Positions 19,253 through 28,474 of a stretch of 64,000 nt of DNA are shown here, piece by piece. This stretch comes from Tigriopus japonicus (taxonomy: Eukaryota; Arthropoda; Copepoda; Harpacticoida; Harpacticidae), in contig CM021312.1 of the NCBI GenBank assembly GCA_010645155.1, forward strand, positions 13,473,408-13,537,407. Direction: 5' to 3'. Each line of letters begins with the position of its first letter. Within the stretch, counting starts at the first letter, position 1. Below the pieces are notes generated by a model. It had not been told where the DNA came from. It was given only the letters and a program-made list of their open reading frames with translations, and did not search any database. Made by a program: the position numbers and the translations under genes.

Positions 19253-19915
19253 GAATCGAGTAATCCATGGTATTCGGGTCTTTTTTTCTCTCCAGTCAGA
19301 TGGACGGATCACTGTAATCTCGTTTCATATTGTATGGGCACGGACAGCCACATCATATCTATGAACTAGAATGCATGAACAGCACAAGTGTTAGCGATTA
19401 TGGTGTAGGGGGATGGATGGATGGAGACCAGATTTGTGAATCGTGATGGAAAATCAATCAGTAATCAATGTACGTACACTTTGGGTATTACTTCATTGCC
19501 TGACAAGGACGGTCAAACTCATCATATGAAATGAGTAGATGGGTGCTTGATAGCAATGATGTGTACAAATAGACAGAGGACGAGAAAAGCGGGAAACTTT
19601 GAATATCAATCTCTAACAGCACACAAATACAATGACTAAAACCACAGAATTCATGAAGAATCAAACGTATGTCATGTTTAGTCAGCATCTCCAAATGAGG
19701 GATTTTGATTGAAAAGTACCCGATGTAAATTATGAACACGTGTAGGTATGTATGTACCTTGGTTCAACGATTGATGTAAGGATGTGAGGCTTGTTATCAA
19801 GCATGCTCGTCGCCATCCAAATTGTCAGCTTCTTGCGAATGACAGCCTTGGAAGGACAATCGACAAGGGCGTTCAGCGAGGTATTACGTCGAACGAGGCG
19901 TGTCTCAAAATCACC
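19253..19915. other. Divergent promoter region SLC9A8 / MARCH
   Basis: About 660 bp between outward starts. It contains a GGAT tandem run near 19410-19425 and otherwise AT-rich DNA. The frame before the MARCH ATG is open but has no ATG. Confidence 0.5.
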
Positions 19916-20622
19916 ATGCAATTTTGTCCCGTGTCGGTCTCGCCCTCGAGAAGCCCGGTTAAGGCTGCCAATATCAGCCAAGGATCCGCGGGATCGCACG
20001 TGATTTGCCGAATTTGCCATGAGAGCGATCGTTTGATCCCGCTGATATCCCCGTGTGCTTGCTCCGGATCTGTGGGCACCATTCATCAAGTTTGCTTGGA
20101 GAAATGGCTCTCGACCGTCAATAAGGATGATTGTGAATTATGCGGAAGCAAGTTTCAAGTGCATAAGAATCCCAAATCTATTACACGGGTGAGTGAATTC
20201 TGACAGAGTGATGATGGATCAGAAATAATGGGATGACTTTCAATGTTCTAGTGGCTCCTGAGGTCGCCATTCTCCGACGCTCATCGCAATATCCTCGGCG
20301 ACACGATATGCTTTTTCATTTTAACGCCCATGTCCTTGATCTCGGCCTACCTTTGCGTTTTGGGAGCTGTCAACCATACGGACGTGGTTGGTGGGTGTGC
20401 CTCTGTGGTTCTTTTAAGTCTGGCCTTGTTCCTGGTTTTGGTTTACACGGCCTGGATTATCGTGACGATTCGGTAGGCATGGAATATTGGAAATCGAATT
20501 AACAACTATATTTTCTAACATTGACACTTTTTTTTAGGTTTCAAATCAAATGGATTCTGGCTTGGCGAAAAGAAAATCAAACCGTTCAATTGACTCATGT
20601 CGACATGATCGACATTATTTGA
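19916..20622 (+). CDS. RING-CH E3 ubiquitin ligase, MARCHF2/MARCHF3-like, 3 exons
   Basis: Exons are 19916-20188, 20252-20472 and 20538-20622, phases consistent, 192 residues. MARCH2/3 are membrane E3 ligases of endosomes and plasma membrane that ubiquitinate receptors and SNARE partners for sorting. The C4HC3 RING-CH reads C31, C34, C47, C49, H57, C60, C73, C76 (ICRICHES ... SPCACSGSVGTIHQVCLEKW ... CELC). A basic WLLRSP linker leads to two transmembrane helices (about 109-131 and 141-163), then a short cytosolic tail (WILAWRKENQTVQL). Length and layout fit MARCHF2/3, though the N-terminal region is shorter. I cannot decide between the two paralogues. The ATG at 19916 has a CACC context. Confidence 0.88.
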
Positions 20623-20724
20623 ATCCGTTTCTAGTAATTTTTCCTCCGGCATTCTGGGCGATTCAGCCACTGACGAAATTGGATCAGGACCGCTTTCGAT
20701 CGGTCGTTTCCACCAATAATTAGT

Positions 20725-20730
20725 AATAAA
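20725..20730 (+). promoter_or_regulatory. poly(A) signal of the MARCH gene
   Basis: AATAAA 103 bp after the MARCH stop, within the short gap to the convergent AP2S1 gene. Confidence 0.5.
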
Positions 20731-20781
20731 TTTACAACTTATCTCAAGCCAACGCCTGACAGAATGAACCGTTCTGTAATG

Positions 20782-20787
20782 TTTATT
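20782..20787 (-). promoter_or_regulatory. poly(A) signal of AP2S1
   Basis: Minus-strand AATAAA (two overlapping copies, AATAAATAAA) 71 bp after the AP2S1 stop. Confidence 0.5.
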
Positions 20788-20857
20788 TATTATTTCATAA
20801 CCATTTGATTGATCAAATACGAAGTTGACGCGCGTGGGCCTTTCGGACCATCCCAAC

Positions 20858-21990
20858 TTATTCCAATGAGTTTAACATGAGTAGTTGTTTTAATACTTTG
20901 GTCTGACTGGTCTCGCGCAACTCTCCGGCCAAGAACATCTCGTCGACTATCGTATACACCTTGTAAAAATTGAACACCAGGTCGAGCTCGCACACGTTAT
21001 GGAAGTATTCGTTGAGAACCTAGAAGGAAGGCATAACAAAAGGTTCCATTAAGAGAAAAACGCCAGATCAATTACTCCTTCGATCGACTTCGCTTACCTC
21101 GACAAAGTTGTGGATGGCCTCCAAATAAAATAAATTATTGTCGGACACGTCAACGCAAATGCAGAAGTAGAGTCCGGCATATCTCCGGTATATGATCTTA
21201 AAGTTGCGGAATTCCACAAAGTTCGTGTGCTTGGCATCACGCACTACAATAGCATAGACTTAATTTTAATTGTGAACAACTTCAACACTATCGATCAATG
21301 GGTTTGGCATGATCACGTTAGCAGTGTTGGTTTGAATGCCCATTCTATTACCCAATCGAGAAGATATCTTTTCCACAGCATTGAAGTAATTCCCAAAACT
21401 TAATTCAACTCGTAGATTAAATACTTCGGTCCTGTCCAAGCGTATTTTGCTTATTATCCGTACTTCATGCCACCACCAAAAAAAATGCCACATTCTAAGG
21501 CCGATCAAATTTTCCAAAAGCTTTCGTTCAAACTCCATTTCAAACGCAATCACTTTTCGATTGCCACAAGAGAATCAGTGCAAGTGAATGGCTTTTTATG
21601 ATCAAGGCTGTTAAAAATTACGCCATTGTTATTATTCCCAATATTCCTCCCGTTATTTTTTAGGATTAGTGTTCCATCAGTCTCCAAAAATATCAAAACC
21701 AAAGTGACCTAACATCTAGAGCTCTTAGTGGCAATCCTTTCGGTCTAGCTGTGACTGAAAATAAAAAATCGGAATCCCCGGCCTTTCTAGCATTCGATCG
21801 GTCATGAAGTGGGTGGGGACGGGGTGTGACGACTAGATAGGTCGGTCCATCCGTGTTGGTTCGTACCTGTGACGAGTGCGTGGACCTCTTCGATGAGCTT
21901 CTGCTTCTCTTCGGCCTCGAAGCTCGTGTACCATTTGGCCAAACGGGTTTTACCCGCTCGATTCTGGATCAGAATGAACTTGATCGGCAT
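20858..21990 (-). CDS. AP2S1: AP-2 complex sigma subunit, 3 exons
   Basis: Exons are 21990-21867, 21243-21098 and 21019-20858, phases consistent, 143 residues (human 142). The sigma-2 subunit belongs to the AP-2 core and binds acidic dileucine sorting signals with the alpha subunit during clathrin-mediated endocytosis. Sequence is nearly that of the family: [74 protein letters not shown] and [14 protein letters not shown]. The start is MPIKFIL, one residue longer than the vertebrate MIRFIL. The frame stays open upstream for 285 bases with a poly-proline run, but that is taken as 5' UTR. The long first intron (623 bp) holds an odd ORF. Confidence 0.95.
21266..21553 (-). CDS. Unidentified ORF in AP2S1 intron 1
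   Basis: A 95-residue minus-strand frame (first in-frame ATG about 21538) ends in two close stops. Codon use looks gene-like, and the reading includes [13 protein letters not shown] and [15 protein letters not shown] do not recognise it. It does not join the AP2S1 frame. It may be a remnant of inserted sequence or chance. Confidence 0.18.
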   Translation of the reverse strand: MIAFEMEFERKLLENLIGLRMWHFFWWWHEVRIISKIRLDRTEVFNLRVELSFGNYFNAVEKISSRLGNRMGIQTNTANVIMPNPLIDSVEVVHN

Positions 21991-22240
21991 GATAATTAAT
22001 GAGTGGACTACGGCACTACGGGCTTCGTGACTCGTCAGTGCTTCGGGATTCAACTCCACCGAAAACGCCCACTTCCACTGACTGGCTGACTGGCTGGTGT
22101 CAATCTCCCGAGCGATGATGAGCACGACGATTCTCCCAGTTGATATCACGTTCGGTGGTTGGTTCAGCTTCCAACCATCTATCGAATTCGATCTCACTCC
22201 CTCCAAAGATGGGCAGCAGTCAGGCCTGGTTTCGTTCAAA

Positions 22241-22260
22241 GGAGGAGGAGGAGGAGGAGG
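22241..22260. repeat. (GGA)n microsatellite
   Basis: Uninterrupted GGA triplets upstream of AP2S1, the source of the poly-proline run in the open frame there. Confidence 0.9.
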
Positions 22261-23511
22261 ATCCCTTTGAGACACTAGAGTTGCTGGGATTTTTGTGAGA
22301 AGAAACTGCTCTTGAAAATGCCATAAGGCGACGAATAGTTGCCAAATTTGAGGAAAATTTTAGAGCTCCAAGATAGGTGAATGAGGAAAGGAGATAAATT
22401 AGGTAATTTCTTCAGACCTTTGATTGGAGCAACACTCTTTTTAGTTTGAAAATGAGAATTGACAAAATATTGCAAAATAGAGTGAAAATATTTGTGCATC
22501 AATTTCGTTGCTGTTTGGAATATAAAGCACAGAAAATTGCAGGATTCAAGTGAATTCTGTCATATTTGTCATACAACCAAGTGTTTTGCGATACCAATGA
22601 ACTGGGGGGGCTAATAATCTGAAACTGTTTTCCCCAAAAAACAAAATTCTTTATGAAGTGTGGAGATAAAGTACGTGCCACAAAAAGCCGCTTTTGGAAG
22701 CAAAGTCCCGTAGATGAAACGTCTTCCGTGAAACTGAACCAAAGGCCCAAATAAGAGAGATTGCCTCTTTAGAACTAAAAAGAGTTGCCATGTGGTTTAA
22801 AAATGGCATTTTAATTGTCATCCAGCAACCATGAATGCTGAAGGGAGCGAGCCAGAAAGCAGCTGTCGAGACGGAGAATTCCTGTGCATGTGACTTGAAA
22901 CTTGAACAAGAAGGCCCAAGGAAAATCTAGGCTGAATCGGCAAAAGTCGTGCTCACTCTCTGACCCTTAGAACAACACCAAATCAAAATAATCAGGGTTC
23001 TCACCAAATCGATCGACATTAGTAGTTCTAAGATATCAAGGCTTGATCGAGCCTCTCATAAAAAACAATTGGGTTATTAACGCACTGAATATCACAATAA
23101 ACAGCAAAAGCATGATTCGAAAAGACCACTTGGCTAATTAAAACAAAAGTCTTCTAGCGATAAACTCTCGTCACGCTGTGTGCAACGCAATCAAAATATC
23201 TCTTCTTCTTGTGAACGATGATCTTTCTACAGGGTGCTTTTCCCTTAATCCTCTTAAGTGCGTGTCGTGTTCTTTCATCATCTCAATCCTTCTCTTGGCC
23301 TTCATAAGGCCATTCCTCCTACACGCATGTGATATTCGCCCAGTGCCAAATTGGACTTCGAGTCATGAATCAGTGCTAGCTTTCGAGCGACCCATTCGTA
23401 ATGTTCTACTCTCACTGGCATTTTGGCCATCGAGCTGTCAAAATCCCCGATTTCACACCCCACCCCTTGAACCCGCCTTTCTTTTAGAGCCTCGGGTCTC
23501 GCCGCTCAAGT
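22261..23511. other. Intergenic, no gene seen
   Basis: Between AP2S1 and the small exons at 23512. Only short ORFs with no recognisable content. It would hold the promoter of whichever gene starts at 23512. Confidence 0.4.
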
Positions 23512-23813
23512 ATGAGACGTCGAAAAAGGTTCGGGTAAGTCATGATGGATGGATGGATAGATTTAGAGCGTGTCTAATCGGTCCATTTTTGAATCCGTAG
23601 GTTATGGCTGTGGGTTTGGCTGGTGGGATTGAGAGCCACGACTCGGGGACTCATGGACAGTGAATTGAATTATGCGCCATCGTCGCCCTCTTGGCCTTCT
23701 GGATCCTCGGTGAGCCAACCGCACTACAACCCGCCCACTCGGAGCCTCCCACCCATGGAACGCCAATGTCGGAACTTTCGAGCCTCTTGGGTGGTTCCCC
23801 AAACTCTGTTCAG
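23512..23813 (+). CDS. Two putative 5' exons encoding a signal-anchor N-terminus, possibly of SUCO
   Basis: The ATG at 23512 opens a 23-base coding piece ending at a consensus donor (GTAAGT at 23535). The acceptor TCCGTAG precedes 23601, and the second exon runs in frame to a donor at 23814 (CAG|GTAGG). Together they read about 78 residues: a basic start (MRRRKRFG), a hydrophobic stretch (LWLWVWLVGL) as in a signal peptide or anchor, then a Ser/Pro-rich segment. The exon ends two bases into a codon (AG). The first SUCO exon found (32561) begins with one base completing a codon, so the two could join. SUCO proteins need an N-terminal signal sequence. The exons look sound; the link to SUCO is inference. 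Confidence 0.45.
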
Positions 23814-24260
23814 GTAGGCCGAGTGTTTTCATACTTGATTTGAAAAGTACTATGATCGTTGATTGGGAAGGATTGAAAAAGTATTGTGTTGGCAGATAAA
23901 GAACTTCTTTTCGATAATAGTGATGTTTTCTAATGGCAATTCCTAATTTAGTGCCATTATTGCGCTGCTAATTTGTTTAACCATAAAAAGTTATTTTTAA
24001 ATATTGCAATGGCTTACATTGCAATATGCTACACTTTGCTGGGTTGTCACATATTGAAGTTCCAACCCATACTAATATTTTCTCTCGACACATGAAGTTT
24101 TTATTGGCATGTGGTAATAATACCAATTGAAAAAAACAATTTAGGTATAGTCAATTGAAAAACGCTCAAAAACATCCTTTTTGGATCTTGGATTGCGCAC
24201 CAAAATCCCTAATGTTGCAAGAGAAAATAAAATGTTTAAAAACACCTGTACCGTCTAAAT

Positions 24261-24491
24261 CAGGGGTCGGCAACCACTTTTGCGTCAAGGCCCACAAATT
24301 TGCTTTCAATGTGGCAGGGGCCCGCCAAACAGACGTTGGAAGATTCAGGGGCCCACAAATTAACGATCAAAGAGCTTTGGGCCCACGAGTACAATACTCT
24401 TGAGGTCCTGCGAGCCCACTATTTTGGACTTTCCTCATAGCTCCTGGGCCCAACAAAGACCACCCTTGGGCCCACCGGTTGCCTACCCCTG
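24261..24491. mobile_element. Non-autonomous hAT element, copy 1
   Basis: 231 bp, beginning CAGGGGTCGGCAACC and ending GGTTGCCTACCCCTG (imperfect terminal inverted repeats of hAT type). It is flanked by a perfect 8-bp duplication GTCTAAAT (24253-24260 and 24492-24499). The interior is built of GGGCCCAC-containing blocks and has no transposase. Confidence 0.88.
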
Positions 24492-24732
24492 GTCTAAATC
24501 ATTCGGATCATAAATTAACTTAAGCATAAGGAAAGGTCTCCGAAAAAAACCGTTGCTAAATTTAGGTTAATTAATGCACCATGATTAGATGACTATGCGC
24601 ACATTTGAATATTACAATTTATTTCTTCGAAAAAAAGTGAAAAAAAGTGACAAAAGATAGGTCGAAGTAAATCGTTAGTCATATTTCGGCCAGGTTTACA
24701 TTTTATATTGATAACAAGGTTTCCTTGGTTGA

Positions 24733-24812
24733 TAGGCAGCAGCCTTAGCGCAGGGGTTGCGCATTCGTCAACTATCCACAACACTCCGGATTTCTTTGGT
24801 TCAAATCCCGGG
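24733..24812 (+). repeat. tRNA-like A-box/B-box remnant (possible SINE head)
   Basis: TTAGCGCAGGGGTTGCGC matches an A box and forms a 4-bp D stem (GCGC/GCGC). GGTTCAAATCCC about 50 bases later matches a B box with one change. The anticodon stem and T stem do not pair, so it is not a functional tRNA; a tRNA pseudogene or SINE head is more likely. Confidence 0.3.
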
Positions 24813-25159
24813 ATTGCAAAATTTTGGCTTCGATTCAAGCAAATTAACGGGATCGTCTTGATTGACCCCGAGTTCCCTTGTTTCTTACAAGCATTTAATT
24901 TATGCATCTCTGATTCATCCAAACGATGGGCACTGTATCTTGAAAAACAAATCATTTATTTTACAAGTGTGCTCCTAGGAAATTCATTCAAGAATTGAGC
25001 TTTAGCTTTCATCAACTTTGGATTAAGTCCTTTTTCAAATTGTAGATAACAAAATGAAAACTTTTATTTTGAACAACTTGATCCTGATTAAAGAATACCA
25101 AATTGTCCAAAACAAACAAACGAAACTGGTTCCAAGTACCAGATCGATTCCTTCTAGAA

Positions 25160-25397
25160 CAGGGGTCGGAAACCACTTTTGGGTCAGGGCCCACCAAATT
25201 TGATTACATGTGTCTGGGGCCCACCAAATTTGATTACATGTGTCTGGGGCCCACCAAATTTGATTACATGTGTCAGGGGCCCACAAGTTAACGATCAAAG
25301 AGCTTTGGGCCCACGAATACAGTATTATGGATGTCTCGCGGCCCCCTTATTTTGGACTTAACCCATAGTGCCTGGACCCACCGGTTGCCTACCTCTG
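25160..25397. mobile_element. Non-autonomous hAT element, copy 2, with an internal tandem repeat
   Basis: 238 bp with the same termini as copy 1 (CAGGGGTCGG... ...GCCTACCTCTG), flanked by near-identical 8-bp repeats TTCTAGAA (25152-25159) and GTCTAGAA (25398-25405). It shares the TTAACGATCAAAGAGCTTTG block with copy 1, but its left half is an expansion of three 30-bp units. Confidence 0.85.
25187..25276. repeat. Three 30-bp tandem units inside hAT copy 2
   Basis: Units start at 25187, 25217 and 25247, each beginning GGGCCCACCAAATTTGATTA. Units 1 and 2 are identical and unit 3 differs near its end. Copy 1 has only diverged single versions, so this is a local expansion. Confidence 0.9.
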
Positions 25398-25405
25398 GTC
25401 TAGAA

Positions 25406-26279
25406 GATGCATCGTCATCAGGATTGATCTGATGATGATCCATTTGAGTAGGGTTGAAAATTGAAAACTTTCTTTTGTGGAAAAAAATCTGAACGATCAA
25501 AAATCAGACAATAATTTAAAAACCAACTAAGAAACTAAATGAAACAGTGCAAGGTTTTTCTCTATTAATGGAACATAACTTGCCATCTTGATCTCACTAA
25601 AGAAATCATCTGACCTAATTTGGCCGAAAGTCGTTTCTCCTCCTTGTCATTAAAGGAGTAAAAAGCCTCACAAAAAATTCCCGACAAATACAAGGCGTGC
25701 TGTTCTGGCTCGCATGAAGAAGCGCTTTTCACATTCAATTCCTAAGACCCAAGGACCTCAATAATCTCCCAATAATTAATTTTTAAGATCAATCCTTCAA
25801 ACTCTCATTAGGGTTGATCCTTATAACTCTATCTGTCTTGATGTATTTTTTTACTCCTGAAGAAAGTCACCTATTGTTGCATGGTTGAGTGTTGGTTGCT
25901 GACAAGATCATTTATTCAGAGAAAGATATGTATTTACTGTACACATATTGATACGATTGACTAGAGAGCACGAGCATAGAAACGGGAGCATGTCGGGAAT
26001 ACTAAACCTATAATTATTTTTCAATTCATCATTGACCTCTTAGTTAGCTTTCATCAAAGAGCGTTTAGTTTTTTTTTAGCAGAATCAATGATTTTGTTGA
26101 CGTTATAAAAGCTTCAAATAGTAAATTGCTTTCAATGTGCACATTATCTCGATTTGATCGAACCATGCAAAGTAGTTAAATGACAGAAATGGTAGAAAAA
26201 TGGGTTGGAATGCGAATTAGTTTTCACTACTCTCATTGTGGAACGAGCGGTCCAAATCCATTTCGGTACGAAAGCCAGC
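25406..26279. other. Intergenic, no gene seen
   Basis: AT-rich spacer between hAT copy 2 and the RNF212-like gene. The last part (about 26205-26279) is open in the gene's frame but lacks an ATG and is probably 5' UTR. Confidence 0.45.
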
Positions 26280-26951
26280 ATGGACCTGTTTTGGATCCAC
26301 TGCAACGAGTGCGTGTATCTGCCTGAAAATGGAGCCACTAAGCAGATTTTCTTAACCAATTGCGGTCACGTATTCTGTGAAGAATGCGTCCCACCCCCCA
26401 ATAGTCAAGCCAAATGTCCCATGTGTCAGGCCCATCCTTTAAAATGCATTGAATTGGGGGCCAACATGAAGGCAGACGTAGCCAAAATGTTCCAAGACCC
26501 AGTGGAAAAAATCAAAGGCCTCTTCAAGAGTGTCCAATTTCAAAATGGCCACTCGCGCATGATGCAGCAAAACCAAGAGAAACGATTCTCGGCCTGTTTG
26601 GGCCAACTCAAAACTGTCTCCGTTGATTTGGAGAGCACGAAACAGACCCTTGAGGAAATGAGATTGGAACGGGATGCAGCGGTCAAGGAACGAGATCATT
26701 TGATGCGTAAAATCAATGAGACTCGGCGTAATCCTGAGATGTCCTCGACTTTCATGAGTCCGGAAAAGGTTCCAGAGGGATGGGAAGCCAAATCATCAAC
26801 TTTTGGAAACATGGCAGTAAATGCTTTCTCGGCTAAAACACCTGCTGCCTTGAAAGTTGGTTCGCTCTTTGGATCTGAATCCTTGAGTAGGGCCCCAAAA
26901 TTGGACGTCAAAAGATCGCTGGATATTGATCTGGGCAATTTTCCATTTTGA
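26280..26951 (+). CDS. RNF212/Zip3-like meiotic RING finger protein
   Basis: A single exon of 223 residues. The N-terminal RING (C8, C11, C28, H30, C33, C36, C46, C49) has the form of the Zip3/RNF212/ZHP-3/narya-vilya family: WIHCNECVYLPENG, then FLTNCGHVFCEECV and CPMC. A central coiled coil follows (about 110-155, TKQTLEEMRLERDAAVKERDHL), then a Ser-rich tail. Family members are SUMO or ubiquitin E3-type factors that localise to the synaptonemal complex and pick recombination sites for crossing over. The tail is poorly conserved in the family. The start is the ATG at 26280 (first in frame). Other small RING coiled-coil proteins are possible, but the Trp-x-x-Cys start, the spacing and the overall size favour this family. 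Confidence 0.72.
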   Translation: MDLFWIHCNECVYLPENGATKQIFLTNCGHVFCEECVPPPNSQAKCPMCQAHPLKCIELGANMKADVAKMFQDPVEKIKGLFKSVQFQNGHSRMMQQNQEKRFSACLGQLKTVSVDLESTKQTLEEMRLERDAAVKERDHLMRKINETRRNPEMSSTFMSPEKVPEGWEAKSSTFGNMAVNAFSAKTPAALKVGSLFGSESLSRAPKLDVKRSLDIDLGNFPF

Positions 26952-27571
26952 AGATTTGTGGCCTCCATAGATTAAAAACGATGTCGAATATTATAGGCAA
27001 ATACATAGTTGTACCGAAAATTGGATCATTTGTGTCATGTCTGCAATATTTGGACGGTACACCTTAGTCAAATATAGGGTCATAAAAGGCTTCCGCATGT
27101 GTTTTATCGTGAAAGGCTTCTTTATGCAAAAGAAGGTGAAATAAGCTTCTTATTATTCTTGTCTCAAATAATTTGAGGGCAGGTCAGCATTTGAAGTCGT
27201 GCAAGATTCCTTCATTTTGGCAAAATTGATGAGCTCAATTCTCCATGAAGCTGGTGGAGTAAGGAAATTAAATTTTGTTCGAATTATTGCCAATCCCAAT
27301 ATGTTTGATTATTTGGAAAGCCCCTGAGGGTATGTGTATCGCAGATATTCTAAGTTTGAACTTGAACTCAAAATCGCTCCTACGAAACGAACGATGTTAC
27401 ATTTTGAATTTTATGCAAGCGTTCTATTTGTCGTTTCGACATGTACTACATAAGAATTAAATATTAGGTCTTTTCCAAAAATGAATTTATAGTTATTGAT
27501 CAAAATGTAAGAGTGAACTTTTTCTCCAAAGTGGACATCACAATGCCTTTAGACTTGTGATGAGTGATGAG

Positions 27572-28474
27572 GAGAGACCGGATTTGAAATAAATTTTCTA
27601 AAAAATCAACGTTTCAATTTTTTCCCATTTTTTATGGGAAAATTTTTAAGGTATTTTTGACGCAATATCAATTTTTGTAGTTAATTTGATTGACTTTTAC
27701 AATAAAAAACATAGTTATTGAAGTATTGTACAAATTTTTCATTGAGTAATTTTTATACTTAAGATTTTTTTTAGGTTTTAGAAAAACATCTGAGATGGCC
27801 AAATGTTTTTGAAAGTAGAAGTCTTTGGTCGTCTAGTTTTTGAAACCACAATATGACTCATCAAAAATGCAAAATACGTTTGGACTTCGATAGTCAGGTA
27901 AATGTTGTTGTTAGCAACAACAACTGCTAACCGAGGTCGTCCTCGTCCCCTCCATAGTCACAGAAAGGTGCCACCGCTTGACGTGCCACACCAAAGCAAT
28001 GACAACCTCGGCCCTGACTAGCCTCCACAAGTGAGACAGACGTTGGTGGTTTTGGACTCAATAGATCTACGGGTGTCGTTGGTACCCATTGCATAACCCG
28101 GTCAAAATAAAAATGGCCAACAAAATCAAATCCTGTTGCATATTTAGTTGCTTGAAGCTTTACCGTTCCTTGCAATTTCTCAAAAATATTTTCATGGTGC
28201 CCATTTACGTACTTCTTGGTAATTTAGATACAACCCTCTGAACTGAAATGACCTTGAGAACATCCAAGAGTGTGGAAATCATAAAAACAAAAATCCAATG
28301 GCAGTTTTTTTTTGAAAAAAATGCTTTGGAAATGGTCCCAACTTGGGGGAAATTCAATGTCTTTTTTTGATTTTTTTTTTGGCTCTCGATTTTATTTTCA
28401 TTTTTTTGGTCAGTGTTTTTCAAGTTTAAACAAAATTTTGCCTCAAAACACATCAATTTCAAATCCGGTCTCTA
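27572..28474. mobile_element. TIR element of about 0.9 kb, hAT-like
   Basis: The left end GAGAGACCGGATTTGAAAT and the right end (inverted: TAGAGACCGGATTTGAAAT) match at 18 of 19 bases. The flanks GTGATGAG and CTGATGAC share TGATGA, compatible with a worn 8-bp target duplication. The interior is AT-rich and carries one minus-strand ORF of unknown type. The family assignment is tentative. Confidence 0.6.
27927..28230 (-). CDS. Unidentified ORF inside the 27.6-28.5 kb TIR element
   Basis: The minus frame is open from about 28230 to the stop at 27927, about 100 residues, with no clear ATG at its start. It reads NGHHENIFEKLQGTVKL..., then FDFVGHFYFDRVMQWVP and a C-terminal Cys/Gly/Asp-rich end (CDYGGDEDDLG). 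I recognise no transposase catalytic motif. It could be a fragment of a captured or element-encoded protein. Confidence 0.25.

Noticed and set aside
21991..22275. Long N-terminal poly-proline extension of AP2S1
   Set aside because: AP-2 sigma length and start are strongly conserved; the open frame arises from a GGA microsatellite and is taken as 5' UTR.
23178..23600. A 140-codon ORF as a gene
   Set aside because: Its reading has no recognisable content and runs through a consensus donor at 23535; the frame starting at 23512 fits splicing better.
24733..24812. A functional tRNA gene
   Set aside because: A-box and B-box look-alikes and a D stem are present, but the anticodon and T stems do not pair; kept only as a possible SINE or tRNA pseudogene.
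25187..25276. CRISPR-like repeat array
   Set aside because: The three 30-bp units abut without spacers and lie inside a hAT element of a eukaryote.
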